Assembly (NCBI GenBank): GCA_016184455.1
Contig: JACPCS010000103.1
Span: 1 to 64,000 of the forward strand
From: Acidobacteriota bacterium
GTDB taxonomy: Bacteria > Acidobacteriota > Vicinamibacteria > Vicinamibacterales > UBA2999
Length of the DNA stretch: 64,000 nt
Reading direction: 5' to 3'
The position numbers and the translations under genes are program-made. Shown here one piece after another: positions 1-9,697 of this stretch; the stretch's first letter is position 1; each line of letters begins with the position of its first letter. Under the pieces are notes generated by a model. That model worked only from the letters and a program-made list of their open reading frames with translations, did no database searches and was not told where the DNA came from.

Positions 1-94
1 ACGAGGCGCCCGCATAGTCGAATTTGTCGCGTTGCACACGTGCACTACCCAATTTCAGGACTCCTCCGGCGCAGGCGCTGAAGAAGAGGGAATC

Positions 95-319
95 TCAGTT
101 AACTGTCGGCTGAATCGGGCGAGGATGGTCGCAGCAGTAGAGGCTCTCAGCGCAGAGTTGGCCACAATGTACGCAATCTCCCTCGTACAACGTGATCGCC
201 CTCCACGGAGCACCACCACAATCCGGGCACGTGGGCGTCTCCCAAAACACATGTTTCTGCTCGCAAAGCCAAGCGTGCGCGACTGGAACCCGCGAGTGAG
301 GCGCGTTGCTGTCGGCCAT
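95..319 (-). CDS. small CxxC zinc-ribbon-like hypothetical protein
   Basis: 74-aa ORF with CPDCGG and CVHCGQLC motifs; lies 3 bp after another small ORF, near integrase. Confidence 0.45.
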   Translation of the reverse strand: MADSNAPHSRVPVAHAWLCEQKHVFWETPTCPDCGGAPWRAITLYEGDCVHCGQLCAESLYCCDHPRPIQPTVN

Positions 320-322
320 CGC

Positions 323-541
323 CTAGTGTGCGACGCGGAGGAAACCGGCTCGCGTGAATTGCTGGGTCGCTTCCTTCAGAAAATCGAACCAGTTTGGGCT
401 GGACGCAGCCAACCGCGACATGCTCTGCATGACGGCGTTGAGCTGAGCTCGGGCCTCCTCGGTGTCGTCTCCTTCGAGGAAAACCCGCTTCTGCTGAATC
501 CCGCGCTCCAGATTGACGACATATAGGCGGCGTACAGGCAC
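323..541 (-). CDS. small hypothetical protein
   Basis: 72-aa ORF tightly spaced with 95..319 on the same strand. Confidence 0.4.
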   Translation of the reverse strand: MPVRRLYVVNLERGIQQKRVFLEGDDTEEARAQLNAVMQSMSRLAASSPNWFDFLKEATQQFTRAGFLRVAH

Positions 542-631
542 AGCTAACCCTCAAAAACCATGTTAACACGGCCGAAGGGAAGGCGATCACAGAGCAAAGG
601 GAGAAAACCGGGAATTTCGGACTCGCTAGGG

Positions 632-1720
632 CTACCTCCACAACTCCCGGACGCGTTCTTCGAGCCGGTCCCGTCGCGCCTTGATCCAGTGCGAGTAGTA
701 CGACTCGGTGATCCTTACCGATTTGTGACCAAGGAGCGCCGAGACGTCCTCGATCGGGATGCCGCGCGAGAGCAGGTCTGTCGCAAACGTGTGCCGGAAC
801 ATGTGCGGATTGCCCGTCACCTCGGCGAGCTCGAACAGCCGGCGCAGCGCCCGCTGCCAATCGGCGACGGCGGATCGGCGCAGACCGTTGCCCGTCCAGA
901 AGAAGTACGCGCTGCCGTTTTCGATCTTCTCGACCGCCTCGACCGCAACCTTGGGGAGGGGGACGAAGATCTTGCTGCCGCTTTTCTCTGTGTTCAGGAA
1001 CAGCTTGTCGGCTTTGAGGTGTGCCTTCTGTAGCCCGACGCAGTCACCGATCCGCATGCCTGAGTAGCGGAGCGTCAGGACGAGCGCCTTGATGCGCGCT
1101 CGGTTGTCGTGGCCGTACGCGTTCCGCTCCGGGTACTCGTCGCACGCGTCGAGGACCCGCTCGATCTCGTCCTCGGTGAACACCTTTACTTTCGTCGACT
1201 TGTCGGGCAGCTTCGGCGGCTTCAACGCAACCGCAGGATTCTTCTGAATCCAGTCTGCGCGGTGACAGAACCAGAGGAACGCCCGCAAGCGTTCAAGGTT
1301 TTTGTAGGCAGAGAGCGGCCCGTCCGGCCAGGTCGCCCGGAACTGCAGCAGCGCGTCGACGTCGAGCTGCTTCAGCTGCCGAAAGCCTTTGTGCTCGCAC
1401 CACGGCACCAACCGTTTTTCGAGGAGGTTTTTGAGCTTGGTGATGGTCGCCGGCTGAAGCTGTCGCGCCGTCGCGTCCGCGAAGAACTTACTGACGGCTT
1501 CGGTGATGGTCGGGACTTCCGGCCGGACCGCCCCGATCTCCCCGGCCTCGTTCCACTTCGCAATCAGGCCGGTCGCCGCCGTCCAGGACGTGAGGTCAAC
1601 AGCCTTACGGATGTACTCGCCGGCGAGCGTGCCTTCGATGTAGATGGGGCATGAGCAGCGACGATAGCGTTCGGACGTTTGCGGGCAGGAGAGCCGGTGC
1701 CTGCGGTAGAGCCGAAGCAT
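632..1720 (-). CDS. tyrosine-type site-specific recombinase/integrase
   Basis: 362 aa; C-terminal HMFRHTFATDLLSRG...LLGHKSVRITESYYSHW matches the R-H-x-x-R...Y catalytic box; adjacent to ssrA 3' end. Confidence 0.93.
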   Translation of the reverse strand: MLRLYRRHRLSCPQTSERYRRCSCPIYIEGTLAGEYIRKAVDLTSWTAATGLIAKWNEAGEIGAVRPEVPTITEAVSKFFADATARQLQPATITKLKNLLEKRLVPWCEHKGFRQLKQLDVDALLQFRATWPDGPLSAYKNLERLRAFLWFCHRADWIQKNPAVALKPPKLPDKSTKVKVFTEDEIERVLDACDEYPERNAYGHDNRARIKALVLTLRYSGMRIGDCVGLQKAHLKADKLFLNTEKSGSKIFVPLPKVAVEAVEKIENGSAYFFWTGNGLRRSAVADWQRALRRLFELAEVTGNPHMFRHTFATDLLSRGIPIEDVSALLGHKSVRITESYYSHWIKARRDRLEERVRELWR

Positions 1721-1767
1721 GGCTCCACACTACACCCGGAATCCCCCAGATCGGCCCCAGCCGGAAA

Positions 1768-1800
1768 ACGCTGATTCCGCAAGTTCCTCGGAATCAGCGT
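1768..1800 (-). terminator. Rho-independent terminator of ssrA
   Basis: 12-bp perfect stem ACGCTGATTCCG/CGGAATCAGCGT, 9-nt loop, followed on the minus strand by TTTT. Confidence 0.8.
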
Positions 1801-1809
1801 GTTAGGGTA

Positions 1810-2164
1810 TGGTGGAGGCGGCGGGAGTCGAACCCGCGTCCGAAAGCACGTCCCCGCAGGACTCTACATGCGTGTCCGCTTCTGATGTCTCGTGCCCGGC
1901 GTGAGGAAGCGGCCAAAACCGCCGGACACCAGACCCGGAAACATCTCACGATCGCGCGCCGGGCCGCCGCGCGACCGCCAGCCTGTGTAATGGCGTCTGA
2001 CCCCCAGCCACCAGGCCAGGCCAGGGCAGACGTCACTGCTTAATTAAGCAGCGAGTGCGTACTGAGTATCCGCAGTTAACGGATGTCCCATCGGTTTAAC
2101 GAGTCAATGGAGCTCGGCATGCATCCCGCGCTTCTGTGCCCCCGTCGAAGCCAGAATCGCCCCC
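1810..2164 (-). ncRNA. ssrA: tmRNA (transfer-messenger RNA)
   Basis: 5' GGGGGCGATTCTGGCTTCGACGGGGG and 3' GGACGCGGGTTCGACTCCCGCCGCCTCCACCA; 7-bp acceptor stem GGGGGCG/CGCCTCC; tag frame GCG GAT ACT CAG TAC GCA CTC GCT GCT TAA = ADTQYALAA*. Confidence 0.95.
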
Positions 2165-2243
2165 AAAAACAGGGAAAGGGCGCCGATGGCTCAGTTCCAC
2201 CGGCACCCTTTCATTGTACCTGATGAGGTCTGCGGAGGGCGAC

Positions 2244-3251
2244 CTAGCGCACTTCCTTGTAGATGTTCTCGACGTTCGCCTGCAGGCGCGCCGGCGCGGG
2301 GTCCGCATAGCCCTCGTACTTCGCCGGCATCTTCCACGTCTTGACGATCTCGTCGACGCTCCGGCCCGCCTTCTTCGCCTCGCGGATGCCGTTCAGGAAG
2401 TCGCGGTTGAACTCGGCGTACTCGCGCAGATCGTTCGGCGTCATCGTCGTGCTGTGGCCGGGCACGATCGAGTCGACCTGCTTCATCGTCGCGGTGTAGG
2501 CCTTCATCAGCGAGTCGCCGATCTCCGCGCCGCTCCCGCCGTTGTTGTAGTCGAGCAGCGGCAGGTTCTTCCCCGAGAAGATGTCGCCCGCCGACATCAC
2601 CCGCACCGCCGGGAACACCACCCACGCGTCGCCGTTGGTGTGCCCGCGGCCGAAGTAGTGCAGGTCGACGCGGTCGTTGCCGTTCCCGAGCGTCATCGTC
2701 TCCTTGAACGTCCGCTTCGGCAGCCCGTGCCCGCCGTGCTGCGCGAACACGTTCACCGGCGGGTTCGGAATGCTCGTCACCGGCCGCATCGCCTTCATGT
2801 TGGCGGCAGTGTTCTCGTGCGTCACGACGTCGACGTTCTGCGCGAAGTCGACGTTGCCGCTCACGTGATCCCCATGCGTGTGGGTGTTGACGATCGTCAT
2901 GACGGGCTTGTTGGTCAGCTCCTTGATCTTCGTGATGAGCGGCTGACCCCAGCCCGGATTCTTCGTGTCGACGACCGTCACGCCGTTGGCCTGGACGAAC
3001 ACGGTCGTGTTGCCGCCGCCGCCGCGCAGCACGAACAGGTTGTCGCGCAGCTTCTCGACCTGAATGGCCGCCGTCGACGGCTGCTGCCCTTCCTGCGCCC
3101 GCGCCTGCCGGTACACCCCGGCCGCCATCACCAACGCACCCGCAGCGACCAGCGATCCGAGAACGAGATGTCGTCGCATCGTCATGCCTCCCAACAAGAG
3201 TGCCCCAAGAGTATAGGCAAACTTGGCTCGCACGCCTAGCCCAGCCGGCAC
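2244..3251 (-). CDS. MBL-fold metallo-hydrolase, secreted
   Basis: NTHTHGDHVSGN metal-binding motif; signal peptide at internal start MTMRRHLVLGSLVAAGALVMAAG (start likely ~3187). Confidence 0.85.
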   Translation of the reverse strand: MPAGLGVRAKFAYTLGALLLGGMTMRRHLVLGSLVAAGALVMAAGVYRQARAQEGQQPSTAAIQVEKLRDNLFVLRGGGGNTTVFVQANGVTVVDTKNPGWGQPLITKIKELTNKPVMTIVNTHTHGDHVSGNVDFAQNVDVVTHENTAANMKAMRPVTSIPNPPVNVFAQHGGHGLPKRTFKETMTLGNGNDRVDLHYFGRGHTNGDAWVVFPAVRVMSAGDIFSGKNLPLLDYNNGGSGAEIGDSLMKAYTATMKQVDSIVPGHSTTMTPNDLREYAEFNRDFLNGIREAKKAGRSVDEIVKTWKMPAKYEGYADPAPARLQANVENIYKEVR

Positions 3252-3252
3252 C

Positions 3253-4728
3253 TTACGCCGGGGCCTCGCTGACGGCGGTGCCCTCGCGCACGACCGTGGC
3301 CTGCGACCAGGCGACCGACACGAGCAGATTCGCGAGCGCCCCGATCAGCCCGTCGTGCACCCCGAGCGGCCGCGCGTACCCGGCCGCCGGCAGCGCGAAC
3401 GACACGGCGATGCCCGAGAGCAGCCCGGCCAGCGCCGCCTGCGCCGTCAGCCGCCGCCAGTGGATGCCGAGCATGAAGAGCGGCGCAACCTGAATCAGGA
3501 TCTCCATCTTCAGCTCGATGAGCCCCCACAACGTAATCCGGGGGACGAGCGCCACGGCCACGAGGACACCGACGACAGCCCAACTGCACACCTTACCCGC
3601 GCGTGTGAGCCGGGTATCGGGCGCGCCCTTCAGGACAGTCTTTCCGATGAAGTCCTTCGCGATGATCGACGAGAGCGTCAGGAGCACCGAATCGGCCGTC
3701 GACATGATCGCCGCCACGACCGCCAGCATCACCGCGAGGGAGGCGGCATAGAGCCAGGGCGACGCCGCCGCCCACCGCGCCAGCAGGAGGGGCATGACCT
3801 GATCCGCGGCAATGCCTTCGAGCGCGGACAGCTCGCGCAGGCTGATGATGCCGACGAGAAACAGCGGCACCATCGTCGCGAGCGGCATGCACGCCATGGC
3901 GGCAACGCCGCGCTTGAGCGCACGGGCGCTGCGCGCCGCATAGATGCGCTGGATGGCCTGCGGGTAGACCGCCCCCGAAACACCAATCAACACGAGCGTG
4001 CTCGCCCACGTGACGCACACGGACCACGGCGGCACCGCTGCCTTCTCTGGCGCAGTGGCCGCCACCCACTCCGTAATCGCCGCCAGATGGCCGGGCGACG
4101 GAACGACCGCGGCAAGGATGCCGCCAAGTCCGACGATGATCAGGACGCCCTGCACGGCATCGGTCCACGCCACGGCGCGCATGCCGCCGAGCGTCTCGTA
4201 AATCAGGATCACGGCGGTCAGGCCGACGACGCCCACCCAGTACGGCAACGAGCCGCCCGACAACCCCGCGACCACGTGTCCCATCGCCATGAGCTGCGCG
4301 AGCAGGTAGTTGGCGATGGCGGCGACGAGCACGAGGTTCGCGGCGAGCGTGAGCGCCGGCGAACCAAACCGGTGGTCGAGCCAGTCGCCGGGCGTGATGA
4401 GAGGGAGCCGCCGCGACTCGCGATAGAGCCGCGGCGCAAACAGCAGATACGCCACGATGATCGCCGTCATGAAGCCGACGCTCATCACCCAGGCGAAGCC
4501 GATCCGGTACGCCTCGCCCGGATAGCCCAGAAACGAGTTGCCGCTGTACTGGGTGGCGTACAGCGTCGCAAAGAGCACGAACGGCCCGAGCGTCCGCCCG
4601 GCCAGGTAGAAGTCGCCCAGCGAATTGCTCACGCGCGCGCGGCGCGCGAGGAGGCCGACGTACACCATGGCCGCGAGATACAGGACAACGACGGCCAGGC
4701 CGGTGATGCCGAACCCCGAGGCGCTCAT
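3253..4728 (-). CDS. sodium:solute symporter family protein
   Basis: 491 aa, multi-TM SSS-family sequence (DFYLAGRTLGPFVLFATLYATQYSGNSFLG). Confidence 0.88.
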   Translation of the reverse strand: MSASGFGITGLAVVVLYLAAMVYVGLLARRARVSNSLGDFYLAGRTLGPFVLFATLYATQYSGNSFLGYPGEAYRIGFAWVMSVGFMTAIIVAYLLFAPRLYRESRRLPLITPGDWLDHRFGSPALTLAANLVLVAAIANYLLAQLMAMGHVVAGLSGGSLPYWVGVVGLTAVILIYETLGGMRAVAWTDAVQGVLIIVGLGGILAAVVPSPGHLAAITEWVAATAPEKAAVPPWSVCVTWASTLVLIGVSGAVYPQAIQRIYAARSARALKRGVAAMACMPLATMVPLFLVGIISLRELSALEGIAADQVMPLLLARWAAASPWLYAASLAVMLAVVAAIMSTADSVLLTLSSIIAKDFIGKTVLKGAPDTRLTRAGKVCSWAVVGVLVAVALVPRITLWGLIELKMEILIQVAPLFMLGIHWRRLTAQAALAGLLSGIAVSFALPAAGYARPLGVHDGLIGALANLLVSVAWSQATVVREGTAVSEAPA

Positions 4729-4949
4729 CTTCGAGCCCGCCCCGGCTCGTCGTCATCGGGCCAGTACCGCCGCACGACGACGGTAGTGAAGAGCGCCACG
4801 CCGGCGATTGCGGCGATCGACAGCACCACCCAGTGCGGCAGCCCGAACCAGATGCGCAGCGGCCCCGCGGGCACGTACCACGGCACTGACGCCGCGAAGA
4901 GTGTGAGATAGACGACCCAGATCCAGCGTGGCAGCATGCGCCGGTTCAC
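4725..4949 (-). CDS. small membrane protein, DUF3311-like
   Basis: 74 aa, two TM segments, overlaps the start of the SSS symporter as DUF3311 proteins typically do. Confidence 0.7.
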   Translation of the reverse strand: MNRRMLPRWIWVVYLTLFAASVPWYVPAGPLRIWFGLPHWVVLSIAAIAGVALFTTVVVRRYWPDDDEPGRARR

Positions 4950-4960
4950 CGGAGGGTCAG

Positions 4961-5251
4961 ATGCCGAAGTTCGTCATCGAGCGCGAGATTCTGGGCGCGG
5001 GCACCCTCACCGATGCGCAGATCCAGGACATCTCGCAGAAGTCGTGCGGTGTGTTCCGCCAGCTCCCGCAGGTCCAGTGGCTGCACAGCTACGTGACCGA
5101 TAACAAGATTTACTGCGTGTACATTGCACCCGACGCAGAGGCGGTGCGCGAGCACGCGCGCCGCGGCGGCTTCCCCGCCGACAGCGTGAACACTGTCCGC
5201 CGCATCATCGATCCGACGACGGCCGAAGCCGCGGGCGTCTCGCTACGCTAG
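4961..5251 (+). CDS. DUF4242-like small protein
   Basis: MPKFVIEREILGAGTLTDAQIQDISQKSCGVF...; GGAGGG ribosome-binding site just upstream. Confidence 0.75.
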   Translation: MPKFVIEREILGAGTLTDAQIQDISQKSCGVFRQLPQVQWLHSYVTDNKIYCVYIAPDAEAVREHARRGGFPADSVNTVRRIIDPTTAEAAGVSLR

Positions 5252-5634
5252 CGGCGGCGCCCGCCGCCCCAGGTCCACCCGTCCGCCGGCCGGCGGATCC
5301 CCTTGAGATGCACCTTGTACTCGGAGGCGGTACGCCCGGGGCTACCGGTCACAATCACAACGTCGCCCGGCTTCAGTGTATTGGCCGTAATCCCTTGACT
5401 GTTCAGCCGGCGCGGATTGCTCCATTCGGCCTCGAACGTCTGAGTGCGCCCGCTCGCATCGGGCGCGGTGAAGACGAGAATCGCGTGCGGGCTGCGGTAC
5501 TGGAGCTCCCGCACCACGCCCTCGAGTGTGATCGACTGATCCTCGACATAGTAGGCCGCGAATGAATGATGGGCGGAGGCGGGGACGACCGCCACCAATG
5601 CGCCCAGTACGGTGGACAGCAGGACGGCTCGCAC
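5248..5634 (-). CDS. DUF6152-like secreted protein
   Basis: SAHHSFAAYYVEDQSITLEGVV...GDVVIVTGSPG; GTG start with AGGAGAG upstream. Confidence 0.72.
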   Translation of the reverse strand: MRAVLLSTVLGALVAVVPASAHHSFAAYYVEDQSITLEGVVRELQYRSPHAILVFTAPDASGRTQTFEAEWSNPRRLNSQGITANTLKPGDVVIVTGSPGRTASEYKVHLKGIRRPADGWTWGGGRRR

Positions 5635-5779
5635 GAATCTCTCCTTGAAGACACCCAACGCGCAACGTCCGCGCATTGGAACACAACGCGTCACAGCATA
5701 AACTAGTTTCCGGCTCAGCGGGCAGGGATCTTGCTTTTGGCGGGCTCGGCTGCGAGCCGGGGCTCGCGGAAGGAGGCGT

Positions 5780-6094
5780 ATGGCACGACGGAGCGTGACG
5801 AAGAGCAGGAAGCGGGCAGGCGCGCGCAAGGCGAGCGCGCGCAAAGGCGGCAGCCGCAAGCGCACGGCGGCACGCAAGACCGCGCGCGCCAAGAAAAGCG
5901 CGCGGAAGCGCACTCGCACGTCCGCGGCGCGGCCCGCGGCACGCCGGGCCGCGTCACGCACGCGCACGCGCGGCGCGATGGCTGGCACGATCGGCGGCGG
6001 CGGCGATCGCGGCGAGATGGGCGGCGGCGGCGAAAACCTGTTTGCCGGTGCCGAGAATCGCGAAGAGATGCCCGAAGGCGAGGAGATACCGTAG
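5780..6094 (+). CDS. highly basic Lys/Arg/Ala-rich protein (histone H1-like tail composition)
   Basis: MARRSVTKSRKRAGARKASARKGGSRKRTAARKTARAKKSARKRTR then Gly-rich acidic tail; GGAGG upstream of ATG. Confidence 0.6.
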   Translation: MARRSVTKSRKRAGARKASARKGGSRKRTAARKTARAKKSARKRTRTSAARPAARRAASRTRTRGAMAGTIGGGGDRGEMGGGGENLFAGAENREEMPEGEEIP

Positions 6095-6130
6095 CGCAGG
6101 TCGAGGTGTAAGGCATGCGATGATGAGGCC

Positions 6131-7648
6131 GTGCGAGGCACGGCCTCCATCTTCTTGCCTGTCCTGCTGATCCCCCTCGCAACCCTGCTGCAGGCCCAGG
6201 GCACTCCCCCTCCGTCGCCGCTCACGATGGTCTCGCGGGAAGGACGCCGTCCCGTCCCGACCACCATCGTCGGCAACCAGGAGCTGATCGCGCTCGACGA
6301 GGTGGCCGCGCTCTTCCAGGTCGCCGTCCGCGAAGACACGCTGGCGGGCGGGCTCACGCTGACCTATCGCGGGCGCACGGTCGTGGTATCCACGAATCAG
6401 CCGATGGCATCGGTGGCCGGCCGTCTCGTGGCCCTGCCGTCGGCGCCGGTGCGATCCGGTCAGCGCTGGCTCGTTCCGGTGGAGCTGCTCCCCCGTGCCC
6501 TCGCACCCATCTACGACGCACGCATCGAGCTTCGCCGGCCGTCACGGCTGCTCCTGGTGGGCGACGTCCGCGTCCCTCGCGTCACCGCTCGGATTGATGC
6601 ACCAGGTCCGCCGACGCGCGCGACGGTCGAAATCGCACCGGCGGCGCCGGTCACGGTCACGACGGAGGCCGGACGGGTCGTCTTGCGTGTCGATGCGGAC
6701 GCCCTCGACCTGAATCTCCCCGGCGACGGCGCCGCCCTGATCGACCAGTTCCGAGCGGGGGAGCAGCCGACGGCCGTCGCGGTCGTGCTCGACGGCCGCG
6801 CCGGGGCCGCGCGAGCGATCCCGTCCGAGGCGGGCGGCGTCACGCGCGTCGCTCTCGAGGTGGCCGCTGCTGCGACCGCCGACGCCGCTCCGGCGCCGCC
6901 GCCGGCACCGGCCCCGCTGCCTGCGGCGGTCGCCGCACCCGCGTTCCTGTTCGCCCCTCGTCCGGTACTCCTGACCATCGTCGTCGACCCGGGGCACGGC
7001 GGCGACGACATCGGGGCGCGCGGCGCGGGCGGCGCGGAAGAGAAGCGGATCACGCTCGAGCTGTCGCGCCGGCTCCGGATGCTCATCGAAACGCGGCTTG
7101 GAATCAGGGTGATCCTGACGCGCGACGACGACCGGCGTGTGAGCCTCGACGATCGTGCGGCGGTCGCCAACAACAACAAGGCCGACCTCTTCCTGAGCCT
7201 GCACCTCAACGCCGCCCCCGTGCCGGACGTCGCCGGGGCCGAAGTGCTCTACCTCCGGCTCGATGACGAGGGCGAGGAGGCCCGGCGAGCGGCCGAAACC
7301 GAGTCGGTGTCGCTGCCCGTGCTCGGCGGCGCACGGCGCACGCTCGACGTCCTCCGGTGGGACCTGGCCCAGGCCCGCCATGTCGACGCGTCGACGGTGC
7401 TGGCGACGGTACTCGAAGAGGAGCTGCGCGCGCAGATCACGATGAGCCCGCGGCCGCGGCTTCAGGTCCCGTTGCGCGTCCTCACCGGCGTCAACATGCC
7501 CGCCGCGCTCATCGAAATGGCCTACCTGACGAACCCGGCCGATGAACGCCGCGCCCAGTCCGACGACTTCCAGGCGGGGGTGGCGCAGGGCATCTACAAC
7601 GCCGTGCTTCGCTTCCGCTCGTACCTGGAGGCGCAGCGACAACCATGA
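6131..7648 (+). CDS. N-acetylmuramoyl-L-alanine amidase (Amidase_3)
   Basis: VVDPGHGGDDIGARG...EKRITLELSRRL...LFLSLHLNA...EMAYLTNPADE. Confidence 0.9.
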   Translation: MRGTASIFLPVLLIPLATLLQAQGTPPPSPLTMVSREGRRPVPTTIVGNQELIALDEVAALFQVAVREDTLAGGLTLTYRGRTVVVSTNQPMASVAGRLVALPSAPVRSGQRWLVPVELLPRALAPIYDARIELRRPSRLLLVGDVRVPRVTARIDAPGPPTRATVEIAPAAPVTVTTEAGRVVLRVDADALDLNLPGDGAALIDQFRAGEQPTAVAVVLDGRAGAARAIPSEAGGVTRVALEVAAAATADAAPAPPPAPAPLPAAVAAPAFLFAPRPVLLTIVVDPGHGGDDIGARGAGGAEEKRITLELSRRLRMLIETRLGIRVILTRDDDRRVSLDDRAAVANNNKADLFLSLHLNAAPVPDVAGAEVLYLRLDDEGEEARRAAETESVSLPVLGGARRTLDVLRWDLAQARHVDASTVLATVLEEELRAQITMSPRPRLQVPLRVLTGVNMPAALIEMAYLTNPADERRAQSDDFQAGVAQGIYNAVLRFRSYLEAQRQP

Positions 7649-8235
7649 CGCGGCGACATGCGCTCCAGGCGCTCGCAGCCATCCTTGTGCTGGCGGTCGG
7701 CGGATGGGCCGTATCACGCGCCCTCGACCGCCTGACAGGCGTCGCGCCCGCCGCCGACTCGTCGTCGGCCACGCCCGCGGCCCCGTCGGCCGCAGGCGTG
7801 GCGCATATCACCGCGACGCTGTATTACGGCTCGTCCGACGGACAGACGCTCATTCCAGTTCGCCGTGAGGTGCCCCTTGCCGATGGCGTCCTGCCGCAGG
7901 GCCGGGAGATTCTCGGGGCGCAGCTCCAGCCCGCGCCCGAGGGGTACGTCTCCGTGATTCCTGAAGGGACGACCCTTCGCGCCTTCTACGTCACGGATCG
8001 CGGCGACGCGTTCGTCGATCTGAGCGGCGAGGCGGCCTCGCGGCACGCCGGCGGCTCGACTGCCGAACTGCTGACGGTCTACGCGGTCGTCCACGCCGTC
8101 ACCTCGAACCTGCCGTCCGTGCACCGCGTGCAGATCCTCCTCGACGGCCGCGAGGCGGACACGCTGGCCGGGCACATCGATCTCCGCCGCCCGCTCGCGC
8201 CCGACCCGTCGCTCGTGCGCGAGGACGCCCAGTAA
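7645..8235 (+). CDS. GerMN-domain protein
   Basis: ATLYYGSSDGQTLIPVRREVPL...STAELLTVYAVVHAVTSNLPSVHRVQILLDGREADTLAGHIDLRRPL; overlaps amidase stop. Confidence 0.8.
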   Translation: MTRRHALQALAAILVLAVGGWAVSRALDRLTGVAPAADSSSATPAAPSAAGVAHITATLYYGSSDGQTLIPVRREVPLADGVLPQGREILGAQLQPAPEGYVSVIPEGTTLRAFYVTDRGDAFVDLSGEAASRHAGGSTAELLTVYAVVHAVTSNLPSVHRVQILLDGREADTLAGHIDLRRPLAPDPSLVREDAQ

Positions 8236-8268
8236 CTCCCAACGGTCGTTGGGAGTTGGGAGTTTTGC
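8234..8268. repeat. heptad repeat locus, inverted arms
   Basis: AACTCCC AACGGTC GTTGGGA GTTGGGA GTTTTGC; AACTCCCAAC/GTTGGGAGTT inverted. Confidence 0.7.
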
Positions 8269-8283
8269 ATTAGAGTTGAACCG

Positions 8284-9015
8284 ATGCGCGTCGACGGTCG
8301 TCTCGCCGAACAGCTCCGCCCCACCCGAATCGTTCCCGAGTATCTGATCCACGCCGAAGGCTCCGTCCTGGTCGAAGCGGGCCGGACCAAGGTGATCTGC
8401 GCCGCGAGCGTCGAAGACCGCGTGCCGCCCTTCCGTCGCAACACGGGCAAAGGCTGGGTCACTGCGGAGTACGGCATGCTGCCGCGCGCCACCTCGACGC
8501 GGACGCAGCGCGAATCGACCGCGGGCAAGGTCGGCGGCCGCACGCAGGAGATTCAGCGGCTGATCGGCCGGTCGCTGCGCGCCGTCACGCGCCTCGAGGA
8601 ACTCGGCGAGCGCACACTTACGCTCGATTGCGACGTCATCCAGGCCGATGGCGGCACCCGGACGGCGGCCATTACCGGCGCCTTCGTCGCGCTCGTCCTG
8701 GCGCTCAACAAGATGCGCGAGCAGGACCTCATCCGGACGATGCCCGTACAGGACTTTGTTGCGGCGACGAGCGTCGGCATCATCGAAGGCGAACCGATGC
8801 TCGATCTGGCCTACTCGGAGGACTCACGCGCCGACGTCGATATGAACGTCGTGAAGACCGGCAGCGGCCTGTACGTGGAGGTCCAGGGGACGGCCGAGGC
8901 GCTTCCGTTCGGGCGCGAGGCGCTCAACCGCCTGCTCGATCTGGCCGACACTGGCATTCGACAGCTGATCGCTCTGCAGCGCGGCTTCGTCGGCAAGTAC
9001 CTCGATAAGAAATAG
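8284..9015 (+). CDS. rph: ribonuclease PH
   Basis: [12 protein letters not shown]...[21 protein letters not shown]...[14 protein letters not shown]...[19 protein letters not shown]. Confidence 0.96.
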   Translation: MRVDGRLAEQLRPTRIVPEYLIHAEGSVLVEAGRTKVICAASVEDRVPPFRRNTGKGWVTAEYGMLPRATSTRTQRESTAGKVGGRTQEIQRLIGRSLRAVTRLEELGERTLTLDCDVIQADGGTRTAAITGAFVALVLALNKMREQDLIRTMPVQDFVAATSVGIIEGEPMLDLAYSEDSRADVDMNVVKTGSGLYVEVQGTAEALPFGREALNRLLDLADTGIRQLIALQRGFVGKYLDKK

Positions 9016-9046
9016 CGGCGGACTTTCAGGTCGGCCGATCGCAGCC

Positions 9047-9697
9047 ATGCGCCTCCTCATCGCCACCACCAACCCGGACAAGCTCCGCGAGATCCGCGGC
9101 CTTCTTCAGCACCTCCCGGTGGAGGTTCTGTCGCTACGTGATTTCGCGGCCGTCGAGGAGCCGGACGAGAGCGGGACGACCTTCGAGGAAAATGCCCGGT
9201 TGAAGGCGTTCTATTACGACGCGGCAGTCGCCCACCCCACCGCGCTCGTCCAATGCGGTCCGCTGCTCACCGTCGCCGAAGATTCCGGCCTCGTCGTCGA
9301 CGCGCTGGATGGCGAGCCGGGGGTGCGTTCGGCCCGGTATCTTCGCCCCGATGCGTCGTACCCGGAGCGCTTTGCAGAAATCCAGCGTCGTCTCGCGACG
9401 CGGCCGTCCGCGCCACGGACGGCGCGCTTCGTCTGCGCCGTCGCGGTCGTCCAGGCCGGCATGCTGGTCTACGAGGCAACCGGCGTGGTCGAAGGCGAGA
9501 TTGCGCCTGCCGCGCGGGGCACGCACGGGTTCGGCTACGACCCGGTCTTCTACTATCCGCCCTACGAGCAAACGCTCGGGGAGACGACCGAGGAGGAGAA
9601 GCAGCGCGTCGCACACCGCGGCCGCGCGTTCAGGAAGCTGGCCGAGTGGCTGGAAAAGTGCAGAACGGAGAACAAGGGCTTGTCCTCCGTTCTATGA
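9047..9697 (+). CDS. rdgB: XTP/dITP diphosphatase (RdgB/HAM1)
   Basis: LLIATTNPDKLREIRGLL...VAEDSGLVVDALDGEPGVRSARY...HGFGYDPVFYYPPYEQTLGE. Confidence 0.93.
   Translation: MRLLIATTNPDKLREIRGLLQHLPVEVLSLRDFAAVEEPDESGTTFEENARLKAFYYDAAVAHPTALVQCGPLLTVAEDSGLVVDALDGEPGVRSARYLRPDASYPERFAEIQRRLATRPSAPRTARFVCAVAVVQAGMLVYEATGVVEGEIAPAARGTHGFGYDPVFYYPPYEQTLGETTEEEKQRVAHRGRAFRKLAEWLEKCRTENKGLSSVL

Noticed and set aside
2136-4911. Plus-strand ORFs 2136..3239 and 3223..4911
   Set aside because: Antisense to convincing MBL hydrolase and SSS symporter genes; compositionally biased.
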